Shown piece after piece: positions 25,301 through 39,000 of a stretch of DNA of 64,000 nt. The translations under genes were made by a program, and so were the position numbers. The DNA is taken from contig CM072863.1 of NCBI GenBank assembly GCA_036937835.1, forward strand, positions 8,314,001 through 8,378,000, given 5' to 3'. The notes below the pieces were generated by a model, which made no database searches, had not been told where the DNA came from, and worked only from the letters and a program-made list of their open reading frames with translations. This DNA is from Pampus argenteus. Its lineage: Eukaryota > Chordata > Actinopteri > Scombriformes > Stromateidae. The stretch's first letter is position 1, and the number at the start of each line of letters is the position of its first letter.

Positions 25301-28300
25301 TACCTCAGGAGGTTTCGCCATCATTTGTTGTGCAAACTGCAAAGAGATACCGTATTGTATCAGGTTGGTTTGGAAAAAGGAAAAAACAGTGCCAATCCAA
25401 ACAAAACACACTGACATGTACAAATCTGGGGTAGAGTGGAGAGCGGAAATAGTGAGCTTGTCTGCCACATAAACCTGCAGCGGTCAAGAGAGCATTTTGA
25501 AACTTCTATGTTGCCTGTATGATTTTCTTACCGTAAAATTAATTGATTAAATGTCTGGTTTTAGCCTTGTTAGCAGCGTGGCTCTAAGGATGTCGGATTC
25601 ACTACTGAAATATCTGACAAATGCTGGATAGTTTGATAAAAAAATTTCGACATTCATGGTAATATTTGTAAATGACATTTCTGTCAGCCTCAGCTGTACT
25701 ATTTGTTTAGTGCTAATTAGTAGTTATTAGCACACTAACATGCTAAACTAGAATAGCTAACATGGTAAACATTATACCTGCTGCACACCAGCATGTTGTC
25801 TTTGTCAGCATGCACACATTAACATTTAGCTCAAAGTACTGCTGTGCTTAAATACTATTTCACACATCTGCTAGCTTGACTGTAGACTCTTAGTCTTAAA
25901 ATAAATATGAAGTGGTTGCAGCCATGTAAACATGATTACTTTGTTTAGAACCTGTTTATTTGTCAACAAAACATACTGTATATATTCTTTAATTTACCCC
26001 AGTGGCTGAAGTCTCCTGGTCTTACAACGTACACCACAAAGAAATACAGATTAAATTCAGATTAAAAACATTTATATAATAATAATATAATAGCCTCCCA
26101 CACACAAAGTGGAATGAGAGGTTTATAGGCGTGTTGGTCTAATTGTTAAAACAGCAACAAGTGTAGGTTGGTAAAGATTTGTCAGACCAATAAAACAGGA
26201 AATTGAGATCTAAAATATCTAAAGCCACTGAAAACTGTAAGTTTTGATGCTCAAATTTGAAATGTTATGTTGTTTAAAGAATTTAACGAGACCCTTCTAG
26301 ATAAAACAATATAAATTTGGTGAGATTTCTATAATAATACATCTCAAAGAGTCTATAAAAAGACAGTAATGATAATTTCCATCCTGTTTCTTGCTCATAA
26401 TCTGTCATTGGTCTTTGCAGGTGACAATCATCGATACAGGAGTGAGGGGGATGATTGCTGTTGGTTTGGTGCCTCAGCTGTACAAGTTGGACCACCAGCC
26501 AGGCTGGCTTCCACATTCTGTGGCCTTTCATGCTGATGATGGCAAGTATGTGATAATGATAATTTTCTTTCTTTTCTTACTGAACATGACATCAAGATGC
26601 AGCATAATATGCTTCTGATGCATATGAATAATTGTAAAAAATGTTTTTATAAAATCTGGTTTAAAAATAAAGTTACATTTATTGTTACTCAGAGGGAATT
26701 AATTCTGATTCTGTACCATTTTTCTCTTCATTTTCTGTTCCTGGAAATATTTTCTGACAGCCACCTGTTTTTTTTGTTTGAAATGTGAAAATGATTATAT
26801 CACCTGCTGTGTCGACATCTGGGGGATTCAAAAAGTCTTGAGGTTCAGCTGTTGAACCTCTCCTACTTGTATTTCTGTAGGCTGTATAATGGCAGCACTG
26901 TAGGACAGCAGTTTGGTCCAAAATGCTGCAGAGGTGACAGAATTGGATGTGGGATTTCCCTGGACTCTGATGATGGACAGTTAACAGTGTTTTTTACCAA
27001 GAATGGTAAAGCAGTAAGTGCTCCCTTACTATTATATCAATCTTAAGACATCATTTATTCAACCTGTGAGGTTCATGTTTTTGTTCATAGTTTCCAGCTA
27101 TTTTACCCTGAAGAATATTGTATCTGGATGTGCGCGCAGGTGGGCAGTGTGGAAATCCCAGCGTCTCCTGATGCTCTCTACCCTGCTGTGGGAATGCATT
27201 CTTTGGGGGAGGAAGTGCTGCTGGACCTGCATGCTGAATGTGGTATGGAGGAGGACGATGGACAGATGATAGTGGATAGCCATGAAGAAGACTGGGCCCG
27301 CCTCCACAGTGTTAAGGTGACTGGCATGGTAAGTCTTAAAACAGAGAGGGGGAGATGAAAACATAACAATTATAAAATGGATTTCCAGTTTCCCTGTGAG
27401 CAGGTCAGCTAGTCAGAGACATTAAAGGTAACGTGACAGATTGATTAAGGTTCATGCTGTGTAATAATATGTTGGATCAGTGGGAGGTTGAAGCAGAGGG
27501 AGAAACCACACACACACCAGATTACTGGTCTGGGATACTTTCGAAAGCATTTTAGGTTGACTGCTATTTTACGTTTGACTCCTTTAACACAACTTGTTTA
27601 CTAATCCATTACTCATATACTGCATTCATTTTCTGCCCATTAGTTTCAGGTGTCCTTGTCATACCTTAAAACAATTGTACAGAATCAATTTTATTTACAT
27701 CAGTATTGGATCTTAAGACTTTTCGGTCTGTTTCGGTATCCTCCCCTCCATGAGACATCACAGCTGCAGTATTTGTGTCTGACTCAGGCATTGATACGGA
27801 CAAAACCTGAATTGAAAGAGGGTGGGAGGGGATCGCAGCTGAGTAGCCCTTAGGCAGGAACCTGCATGCCACCCGCACATTCAATAATCATTTCTACAAA
27901 TGTGGCTTTGTCCTGTAAGAATACAGGTTCCACAAACCACAGTATGAACCTCAATTACACATGTGCACTTCTTCATACTACATGCACAAGTTATTCTTTA
28001 CTCTGGGTTCAGGAGGCTTTTGAGGGATAAAGCACTTAAATGAAGTTTCTTTTGATATTGAGGTTTTAGTTTGGTATTAAAACTTAAGGATTACAATGTT
28101 GTGATACAGATTTGTGATTCCTAATTATCAGACAACTTGGTTCCTGGGTGTATTTATCTACTTGAGCCATGTTGACAGTATATTTATAGTAAAATCTTCA
28201 AACAAAAGTGTTTCTGTTTAATTTTTCTGACAGTTGTGTCATGTGAGGTATTTATTGGCCTAAGTTGCGAATGGCTTTGTGACTAATTTGCTTGGTTTTA

Positions 28301-31300
28301 TTTTACGCTAATGTTTGCACGTGTCCCTATTTAACATCTTTTTATTGTAATGCCTGGTTTGATGCAACAGTTCTCCCATGGGAGACTATAAACCTTGGCC
28401 AAATGTGTGTAGCACACATTTATGAAGACACACAATCCAATATTGCCAAAAATGAGTTTACAAATTACTGAGTGATTTACTATCAGCTTTCACCCAAATA
28501 AGGTCAGCCACAGTTACCACACCAGAGTGGCTGATACTGTCAGAGAAGGGAGAGGAGGAGAAAATGAACCTGCTTATATCTAGCCACACCAAACCAAGTA
28601 AGGCTGTAGCACTTCTAAGACTCAGACTGTGTAATTTCTTTATTCAGAGGTCACATAGTATCACTTTAAAGCTGTATTAATTGATGTTTTGTCCACTTAG
28701 GGGCAGCAGAAAAAACACATCAGTAACCATGTGACCAAAGTAGCAACGCTTTTACCAAGCATTTATTGTTTCCATCAGACATGGAACAACATTAACATTT
28801 GTTTAAAGTTGTGTTTTTAACAACAACTTTGTTTTGCTCTGTAATCTGTCAGCTGTTAGCTAGATGCTCCACTATGTTCTCTATTTAGGCGCTAATTTTG
28901 TCTGTCTGTATCTTGAAGCTATACATGGGCCGTACGGCAGTTTTATCACTGAAAGCAGTTGCCTACTGCAGCTGGAAATGAGGTTGATTAGAGTTTACAG
29001 GTCAGAAAATGAAAACAATGAGTTAAAAGGCTGCAGAGTTGAATGATAAACTAATCTCAGACTCCACATGATTCAGCCTAACACTGTCTTAAATGAAGAT
29101 TGTTTTCTATTGTTAGGGATGTTATAAGCCAGTTCCTGTTTACAGTCATAGCCTGTATGTGTTGGTGTTTCTTCAGCTGCTGGAGTACATGGGGAAAGGG
29201 AAGAGCATTGTGGACGTGGGATTGGCTCAGGCTCGTCGGCCTCTCAACACACGTTTCCACTACTATGAGCTGGAGATCGCAGATGCTGGAGAGAAGTGTT
29301 ACATCGCCCTGGGGCTGGCGCGCAGGGTGAGAGCCTGCTCATTTTAGACACAACATGTGACATGTCTGTCACTGTATGGACTCTGTGGTTATCTGTTGGT
29401 AAAGAAACCCCTCCCCTCTCCCCTTGCACATGCACACACACACCTCGTCATCCCTGTTTCTCATATGCACCACTGTTCTCATTGTTTCCAGTCTTGAGTG
29501 ATGGATGACCGAAAGAGGAAAACCTAACAACAGAATACAAATATTGTCTCATTTTATCCCTGCATCTGGTTTTCCATAGAAAGCAGGTTGTTCCATTTAC
29601 ATGTTAATCTACCATGTTAACGTTCATACTGCAGTCAAGTATAAGGACAGTTAGTTAGGAGATAAGATGAGAAGATCAGATTGTACCATTTGTCTCAGTT
29701 TCTTCTTGCTTGCTATTTCTTCTTTTTTTGCTTCCTCTTTACATACACTCGGTCACTGTACACGAGAAGAAGAAAACTCAGAAGTAAAAGTATGCAAGAC
29801 GTTTCTTGGGCAAAGCAATTTATGATTCATATCCTAATAAGTGTGGTTCAATTAGGCGGTATTTAATCACAAATGATGACAGCAACTGATGATTCATATT
29901 TTGGAAGTACGTTGGGTCTGAGAGAAGATTTGTTGAATGTTTTCACATCAGAGATGCAATCAGCTGCTTCTGACCTTGCATGAAATCATCATGAACTTAC
30001 ACATCTTGTTTGATATAAATTAAACTAGGCAATAATTCCTAAGGATGCAGTCATTGTGCATTTGAATAACAAATATGATCATTGTTGAGTGCCAGTCTTT
30101 CTGATCATGCTGCTGTTTTGCCAGCTGCGGTGGTGTTCACAGCTTGGGAGGCGGTGGATCATTGTTTTGTGCTCACCACCGATGTTAAGCCCCTCCCCCC
30201 TCCACCGACTCCTGTGCCGTTCCTGTGTGTGGGCATGTTGCGCCCTAGGGTCAGACAGCATGGAGAATAGAGCTCTGTCATTTTGCTGATTGTTTTCCAG
30301 GAATTGTTTTTCTCTTATGTGTCTGCGGTTTTGGTGCAGCATTATAAATCCATCAAACGGTCATTCCTGAGGTTTAGTTCCAACCCCCATCATCTCCTGC
30401 AAGACGCATCAGTTTCCTGATGGGAACCATTACCTCTCACTCGCTGCAAAAATCAAAACAAAGGTCTCTCTCTCTCTCTTTCACTCACTTATGGTAACAC
30501 ATGCTTAACAGTTTACAGTTGCTTACAGTGAAATAAGATGTGATTATTTTTCTCTGTTGTTTCTTAACCCTTCACACTAATCTTCTCATGCTTTTTCCCT
30601 CCATTCCCCAATTTTCTACTTGTTGCTGTGCCATCATAACACACTGCTGTCATATCAGTGATCTTCTTACATAGGCACAACATGAAACATGTTAATATTT
30701 GATTTGGAAAGTCAATATTTGATACATGATGTATTAAAAGGAAAGAAGTGTTGTTTGAAAGTTTTTTTTAAATTAATTCTGACAACTCTCACTGCATAAA
30801 ATGCATGCATAAACATTACAATAAAATGACTGTTTTGTTTGGCAGGACTATCCTAAAAACAGGCATCCAGGTTGGAGCAGAGGGTCCATCGCTTATCATG
30901 CAGGTGAGTGTCATGCATGATGTTTCATCACTAAGTTGTCTCTACACATGCGTTGTGTCTCAAACGATCACATTGCAAGTAGAGCTGCAACAATAAACCG
31001 ATCATCAGAAAATGAGTCGGCGACTACTTTGATAATTGATTAATCTTTCCCACAATCCAAATAATGTAGCTCAGGTGTTTGTCTGCCTGTGGCTGAACAG
31101 GATCAGCGTCTCGGAAAATAAATGAATGGATAGATTACTGGAGCAAACAAAAAGAGAGTTATGAAATGGTATTACAGATATCGTCATGTGTTTTATCAGC
31201 TGCTCACATGTTTTGTAACACACAAAAACACTAATCAGCTTCCCTGTCGTTCTTTGTAGATGATGGGAAGTTATTCCAGGGCAGTGGGGTCGGGGACGCG

Positions 31301-31817
31301 TTTGGACCCCGCTGCTTTGAAGGAGACATTATGGGCTGTGGGATCATGTTTCCACGTGACTACAGCCTCGATGGTGGAGGTGAACATACTCAAAACTATA
31401 CAATGCGTTGCGTCTCATCATTTACATCCTCTAACTGTCTTTCGGTCTCCTCCTGGGTTCTTTCAGATGACGTAGATGACTGGGACCTCGATGTATTATC
31501 CAAGCCCAGCGAGGTTCAGAACGACTTGTATGCAAACAATGAAGATGAGGAGGAAGAGGGAGAAGATATAGAGGGGACAAAAGTGACTGTGAGTTTCTGT
31601 GTAAAATTTAAGAATGGAAACTCTTAAGCCTTCAGTGCAAACATTCATATAATCTCTTTGCTGTCCTCTTATGTTTGAACAGGTGTTCTTCACCCGAAAC
31701 GGAAAGGTAGTGGGCCGTAGAGAGGTGGTCCTACCAGCAGGAGGCTTCTACCCCACAATTGGCATGATGAGCCTTGGGGAGAAGGTCAGAGTGGACCTGC
31801 ACCCCCTCAGTGGCTGA
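22356..31817 (+). CDS. spryd3: SPRY domain-containing protein 3
   Basis: Ten coding exons: 22356-22483, 22653-22728, 26421-26545, 26881-27013, 27140-27328, 29177-29326, 30846-30903, 31260-31379, 31467-31588 and 31683-31817 (stop TGA). All junctions are GT-AG and in frame, giving 411 residues. Human SPRYD3 is somewhat longer, mainly because of its extended N-terminus. The protein begins MDDINLHYRFLNWRRRIREI. It contains two SPRY-like repeats: the first runs through YHGNSDEVGCF, VTIIDTGVRGMIAVGLVPQ, GWLPHSVAFHADDGK and VFFTKNGK; the second through GKGKSIVDVGLAQARRPL, EKCYIALGLARR, GWSRGSIAYHADDGK and VFFTRNGK. An acidic spacer (NEDEEEEGEDIEG) interrupts the second repeat and the chain ends VRVDLHPLSG. 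SPRY domains bind protein partners; the specific role of SPRYD3 is poorly known. A non-coding first exon lies near 20.7 kb. Confidence 0.96.
30978..31065. repeat. dispersed fish repeat fragment
   Basis: The GAGCTGCAACAATAAACCGATC type of sequence followed by GATAATTGATTAATC resembles a widely dispersed fish repeat family. It lies within a spryd3 intron. Recognised by general similarity only. Confidence 0.35.
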
Positions 31818-32120
31818 GCAGAGCAGAGGAAATGAAAAGGAGTGGTGAAATCAAAGCAAGGACGAATAATTGAGCTCGAAGGCCGATGATATTAAACATC
31901 TCCACGTCAACAGGCTCCAACATGTTACTTGAAAACTAGGAGGTTCCCTCATGCTGTAAGAACGGTTTAACATGCTGACATTTTTTTGTTTTCAAAATAA
32001 TGATCTAATTATTTATTTTAATATTATCCATGTCGCAAAAAAAAGTGCTTTATGATGAAATGGTTTTATAAGAAACATTTAAGGATAAAACACTATTTTT
32101 GATAATTTAATCACAAAGTC

Positions 32121-32126
32121 AATAAA
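32121..32126 (+). terminator. candidate polyadenylation signal of spryd3
   Basis: AATAAA about 300 bases after the stop codon, the first canonical signal on this strand. Confidence 0.6.
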
Positions 32127-35100
32127 AGAACATAAAATGCCAAAACAGGGTCTCACCAGAATATTGAATGTAGGTTCCAGCTAACAAATGGACCCCATTT
32201 ATCCTCATAAGCAGAACATTATCAGCAGTAATGTACTGTATGTCATCAGATACTCTCACATACTGCAACCACACTGTGCTCATTATCAGAGGTCTGCTGT
32301 GTGCTGCTGTACTTCCTCCTGTTGATGGTGCTTTACTGACACTCAGTGGCGAGTGATAGTGTGAGTTCTTGTACTAACACGGAGTCTTTCCATGGAGCCA
32401 TCACACATTGTTTTGTAGCAACTGTGCAAGCAATGACAATTATGGAATCATAGGATTAATAAATGTAATAAGAAGTCATTGAAATTAAACCCAAGCCATC
32501 ATTATGACCTTTAAACTAGTTGGTTGAGGTAGGTTGGAGAATCGTGACCAAGTGTTGTTCTTTTTTTAATCAAGTTATTAACATGATTATTGGAGATGAT
32601 GCACTGTAATTTAAAAGATGTACAGGTTACAATACCTCCAAAACTATTCAGGATAAATGTGTCTTAAAAAAGTTCTTTTGAGCATTTTGATCAACTGAGC
32701 TTTACAGGAAAAAGACAGATTGGTGTTCGTCGTATGGACTGTGTTTTCTGTGGATCGTGAGGTATTCTGGATGAAGTAAACGATTAAAACGTCTCAAAAA
32801 GGGAAAAACCGTGCAAGAGCAGATCTCCCGATCCTTAAACCCTTTCAGGCCAAAAATAATTAATCGCTATGAATAACATGGCATAGTAGTAAATTTCTTA
32901 CTAGTTCAACATTTGAATATTTTGTTGAAAATAAGCCATAACTAAAATTTGCTGCTCTCAGGTATATTTGAAAATCAAAATGAATTACCTTATTTTTTTG
33001 CTGTATGTTGATTTTTGCTGTGTGTTAAAAGTCATTGATTGTTTTCCGCAAACTGTTCTTTAATTGTAATTGTTTTGTTTTAAATTAATTTAAATTAATA
33101 GTTTTTTCTAAGAAATATTCCTCTTCAAAATAGGACACAGTGAAAGTAAGGGTCAATGGTTATACGGTAGTAAGTTATAGTTGAATACCAAAGAGTTGTT
33201 TTTCTTTTTTGTGACATAAACGTTACACACCATGATTTTAGGAATAAAGATGCTGCTTCTTGCTACACTCATATCTCTCTCGTTATCTGCACATTTCTAT
33301 ATATTACACGCTGTGAGTTATTTATAAATATATGACAATAGGTTGTGTATGGCTGGTATGGCTACAATACTGTATTTGAATGTCACTTTTTATTTTCTTT
33401 CTTTCAACAAAAAACAATCGAAGAGCTTTATGGATGTAGTAAGAGGGCTTGATGGTAGAATATTGATAAAACAATCAAACTGTTTCTAAACATTTGACCT
33501 AAAGACCAAAGTGCCTGCATGAATTAGTCCCGTCTGGACACTTTTATTAGATAAGATGCCTGGTAGAAGGATCAGTAGAGGTGGTGGAAATGTTCCTTCT
33601 GGACGCTGGTTTGTAGTGACTCTTATATTTGTGACACCACATTTCCACATTCAAATTGCTGCATGTCACTGGAAATATGTAACAGTGTCTTATTGGATCC
33701 ACGTCATCGTGACGGCAGCAGACTCCACGTCCTGCTGAAATTAATTTTCAAAAGAATTAACTGCAGCCATGAATCTGCCCAACAATATTTAAAGACTCTG
33801 GCGTTCATATGATGCTCAACTGCTGCTAACTGTGTGCTGAGAAAACTCTCGGCACATCTTCACATCAGCCTGTACTGTTACCGATCATGTTCATGTTTAT
33901 ACCGTTGTTTAAGTCTTTTCTTTTGTCCTTTTTTTTTCTTCATCGTTGTTCAGTTTTGGTGATGACATTGTGTGTAAATCATTAGTTTACATGAACTAAG
34001 AATGGTCTTTTGCTGCTGTTTTCCATCTGCTACACATTTCTCATATTCAGCTCTACTTTATCTAGTTAATCATGAAACAAGTCTAAAACAAGTTTCAGTC
34101 TCACCCAATCCTTGTCATGTATGTTTTCATTTCACGTTGACTTTTCTCTCATCCTCTTGTATTTTTTGCCTTAAAACTATCAGATAAACATGCCAAAACA
34201 ATTTTCAAAATAAAAGAGCGCTTCCTTGTGTTGTTCCTTCCTGTATTGCCCCAATAACTCGGGTTCTTCCCATTATTTTTCTGTTCCTGTCAAGTTTAGT
34301 GGAACATTTTGTCCTGTTTTCTGGCTTTAAATGCAAATAACATCATCTTACATTCTTGTTTTTAATGTAGATCAAATTCAATCCCCAAATGATCCAGTTA
34401 AGAGTGAGCACTTGGCTCTTTGGCTTAACTGGTAGCATGACTACTTAAAATAAGATGAATGCCCTTGCCAGCATGAGTGACACTCATAATAAGACAGGTA
34501 TTCTGACTGTAGCCTGTCTGTTAAGAATTTTCATCTGATTTAAAACAAATCTAAAATGTTCAATGTGTATTCAATAAAAAGTCCAAATGGTGTCCCCGTT
34601 TAGTTTAACTCAGTGTATTCTATATATAAAATAGTTGCTCCTCACCAAAGAGGGCACAGCATGTCTCATGTGATAGATGTGATGTGAAAAAGACGCCGTC
34701 ATTCTTGTGCAGATTGTCGTTATTAATACATTTTTAATGTTTTTCGACAACAGCTTACACTGTAGTGAGCAACACGTCAATATACAAATTATTTAAAAAA
34801 AATCTTCTGCAGTGCAAACATATATATATATATACCACGGCACTTTTCAAAATACAAAGTGTTTTACAAACAATATAAACTGGACACCACATTTTACAAC
34901 ATTAAACGCAACTCCAGAAGGCCCAAAAAGATGGCATATATTGATATATCAGACTGAAAAGATAGCTGTCAGTAGAAACTTTGGGTTATGGGTTATGGTG
35001 TTGACCACCAATCTTTCAGTTTGAGATAAATTCACAAAAGGCTGCACATTTTCAAATATTTCAAACATATCTCCTTGATGTAACCATAATAGGGACATCA

Positions 35101-36007
35101 TGACTTCCCATGGCCCCACCTATGATTTCAGATTCCCTTTGCAATGTGCCCTTACCTTACCTGACCTGACCACAGAGCCCCCTGTAGGATAGTGTTATTA
35201 TAGCTCACTGACAGGTCCTAATGCAAATTTACAGATCTCCATTTACTTGTGGTTATGATTATTCAGAAGTTAAATGGTTAATAATAGTCAAAGCAGTAAA
35301 ATGTACATCATCTGCTTTATAGTATTTTAACGTCATGTGAGTAAATGTAATGCCTCTGATGAGATGACATAGTACAAAGGCAGCTGGACATTAGAGAGCA
35401 CAGACACTGATGCTCTTATCATCCCTGAGCAAAGACCAGAGTCCTGTACAATGATGGTTTGCTAAACTCTAACCCAGAGCATACTTATTTGGGTTGTATT
35501 TATTTTCATTTTCCCTCCAACTCATATTTTAAATTGAGGTACTGCGTAAAAAAAGTTTTCAAGCAATATCTTGAAGAGAAAGTACCTGTGTGGCCTTGAT
35601 GCAGACCGGCGCTGGCTGTAAATGTAAGTGTCGGTGTACGTATTTGGACACACCAGCTGCAAATAATGTGCCATGGAGGATGCATATAATTATCAAAAGA
35701 TGAGGTCCAGTGATGCATTGATTCAATTAAATGGAGGCCCACCTTCCAGTATAATAAGGAGGCATATAAAAACTGTATTAGATATTTATACAGTAAAGAA
35801 TTAAAACAAGACATTTGTACTTAAGAAATTAAAGGCAGTTATTGTACGCACATACACACATCTGTTAAACATGTTTTCATCTTTCCTGTAAGACAATAAA
35901 ATCTGGCAGAGCTAAATTATTAGTGATTTACCAATAAACAGAGAAGACAAAACTAATTGAAAGTATTATATGCTGAATGGGCGTGACAATATGACCATGA
36001 GATGTTC
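32127..36007. other. intergenic region between convergent spryd3 and lima1
   Basis: AT-rich, with no recognisable coding exon or transposon on either strand. On the minus strand AATAAA (plus-strand TTTATT, 35499-35504) lies about 500 bases downstream of the lima1 stop codon and is the best candidate for its polyadenylation signal. The short ORFs at 33556-33738, 34812-35024 and 35506-35814 have no known motif. Confidence 0.5.
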
Positions 36008-39000
36008 CTATGAGTCAGAGTCCTCTTCCTCCTCATAGTAGCGGTTCCTCTTGATTATATCCTCTGCACTCAGCTCCTCAGCATCACTTTCTTCTTTGTC
36101 TTCCTCCCAGAAGCCCACATCCTGGGAGGTGCGATTCTGTTTTGGCTGCAAAGGTGGAGAGGGGGGCGCTGCGATATCTGGGGAGATGCTTCTGAGAGAG
36201 CCCTCTTCAACCACCACCTTGTCTGCTGCTGTATTGCCTCTCTGTTCATCTACTTTTTCCTGTTGCTTGGGCACACTTGTCTTCACATCCTCCTCTGAGA
36301 TGGTCTGATTTGCACTTGCTGCATCTTCACTCGCTATCTGAGGTGTCGTCATCTCTTTCTTTTCTTGCCGTTTTACCTGCTGCAGCTCTGGTTTGTTTTC
36401 TCTGGGTCGTTCTTCAGGTGGGCTTTTTTCTTCCAGTGATGCTCTCCATTCCAGCAGGGACTTGAGAGGGCGACGAGGCTCCCTGGGCCCTGGACCAGTT
36501 GCGGGGACAGGTTTAACTGCGACTGTAAAAGGCCGACTGCGCTCCTTCATAGAGGAGCTCCTCCTCAGGCTTTTCAGCTCAGCTCGCTCAGAGCTTTGGA
36601 AGGATGATGGTAAATCATCTCCTGGGGGCCACTTGGCTCTCCAGGATCGGCCTGGAGCAGCTCCCTCTGTGACGGGACTGAGTGCTCCTGTTCCAGACTG
36701 GCCCTCACCACCCGGAGGAGGCCAGGCTACCCTCAGCCTGCGTGCCTCAGCTGGCTTCTCTACAGACTGACTTTTCTCACCAGAGCTCTCCAGTAAGGCA
36801 GTCAGGTCTGTAACTTTGACCGGCAGTGATGTTTCCACAGTCGGGGTTGGCTCTTTGTCTGAGACACTCTCGGCTGAATGCGTCACTGCTGCTGGTGCCT
36901 CTGGTTCTTTTGGCTTCACTGTTTCCTCATTATCCCCCATTACCCCATTATCGCCGTCAGCTCGGGGTTCCCACATCTCCTTATGAGGCCGATGACCGAA
37001 TCCCTCGTCATAGTTGCCCTTGGCTTTAAACAGCTGGTTGAAATGGGGCTTGCAGTACACATTGCCATGCAGGGAGGCATAGTTCCCAAGACTGGAAACA
37101 GTGAAAGCAAAGAGATTTATTTTGTTTCTGATCATAGATTCTGTGACAAATTTCTGCCATGAATGAGGAAGAACTATGTTTTTATGAAAATACATAATGT
37201 AAAATTTTAATTCGGGAAATATGCATCAGCGAGAGACTAACCTGAGCTTTGTGCTGCAGTGAACACAACGGAAGCAGCTTTTGTGGTAGACATGCTGATG
37301 AGCCACCAGTCTTTCCAGTGGGTAGACTGTCTTTAGACAAGCAATACATGTCTCCTTCACCGGTGGGCTGAACTTCTAAACAGACAAATAAAGTCACTTA
37401 GATCCATAATCAACAAGGGCTGAAAAGCGATCCATGGTTTTATGCATGGCTGCTGTTACTCTGACTCACCCTGGATGCTTTGACTGACTCGCTGCTCTTC
37501 CCTGAAACAGAAAACACTCAAAACTTCAATCTCTGTTGTACACATTAAATGTATTATATTATATTATATTACATTACAAGTCATGCTGTATCAATAACAT
37601 TAACGTGGGAATATGTCTTTGGAGTATCGACTAAGACTTACCATTGCACTCAGGCGCAGGTACAGGCTTCTGATTTACAGGCGCAGATGTTTTTGGGGAA
37701 GGCACCTCTGGAGTCAGACCCTGGAGGGTTTGTAATGATTTATAATATATTTTAAATGTTTGGTAAGACTATAAAATGTAAAGTATCAACATTTTAAAAT
37801 TGATAGATTATTTTAATACCTAGAACTTAATGTAATCAAAAACATTTCAAATCACAGTTTAGAGAGACTATATTTTTGTTGTTTTACATTTTAGACACAA
37901 TTTTAATTTGGCTCCTTTTGCATGAACTTACAGCTTGTGTGGAGTCTTGTTTAGAAATTGCAGCCTGGTACTTTGCCATCTTCTCCCTCAGGGATGTCTT
38001 CTCCAGCACCCTATCAGACACCGACAGAGCTAAAGCAGAACAGAGGATCAAAATAATGTTTTGATTATTGTTTTTTTACACAGTACTGAATACTGGCTTG
38101 AAGTACCGGCTTACCACTGTGTTGATCCATGTCCTCTGATGAAGTACTGCGTAGTGTTGTCTTGCTACTCTGGAAGAGTAAAATGATTGGTAAAATGAGA
38201 GGGCCAGCTTATAAAACTGGTTCTATAAACCTGTTTATGCATCAACCCAGTTTTCCCCTCCTCTACTGACTTTAGTTTATGGCATAAATCAATCACTGCA
38301 TTAGTTTATCTGGAACAGTATCATTACTCACAGACCACTTCCACAAAGCTTTGCTGCCTTCCTGCCTTTCAGCCATACAAATATTACTATAAATCCTACA
38401 TTCTCATAAAGTGCAACCATAATATTTTAGTTTCTATATCAGATTTTTGTTTATCACTTGGAATTTTCCAGCAATGTACAGAACAACATTTACACAGTCA
38501 AACATCTTTGTGTCATAACATTGTTTTAGAACATACTTCCTTTATTCAAACTACTGACTCATCTCGGCAACACTACTGAACATGAACCAGGATCATTACC
38601 ACTGGTCACTTTGCCTCTGTATAGCATAGGATTATACCAGTAGTGGAGTTTTTTAATAAAAAAAAATTGAAGCAATGTAAAGGTGATGTCGTTTCCAGTC
38701 ATACATTTAACATCTCCTAATAACCAGAATGCCAGGGATCTACAGTGCATAGAGAGCCACCAACATGCCAACATGCCAGGGAGCCAGAACTGTTTAACTG
38801 TAAAGCGTGCATGTGTGTGTGTGTGTGTCCATGTCGGGGGAGGGGGGGCGTGCCCACGTGTCACCAACGTTAATGAGTAAACCAGACAGTTTGGCTCGGC
38901 AGTTACCCTGTAAATACACGGCTGGAAAAGATTTTGGCCAATTAAAACAGGCCATTTCTTCAGGGTGTTTCATTGAAACTGGAGTCCTGTTGTGCTGCCA

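Noticed and set aside
27098..27369. Minus-strand ORFs over 60 codons
   Set aside because: Antisense to the spryd3 exon 27140-27328, which encodes recognisable SPRY sequence.
28372..28385. 14-bp perfect palindrome TCTCCCATGGGAGA in a spryd3 intron
   Set aside because: Isolated and short; expected by chance in a window of this size.
34410..34460. tRNA-like A-box sequence TGGCTTAACTGGTAGCATG
   Set aside because: No B box at the right distance and no cloverleaf could be drawn, so neither a tRNA gene nor a SINE is supported.
36051..37162. Several plus-strand ORFs of 62 to 125 codons
   Set aside because: All are shadows of the long last exon of lima1 on the minus strand.
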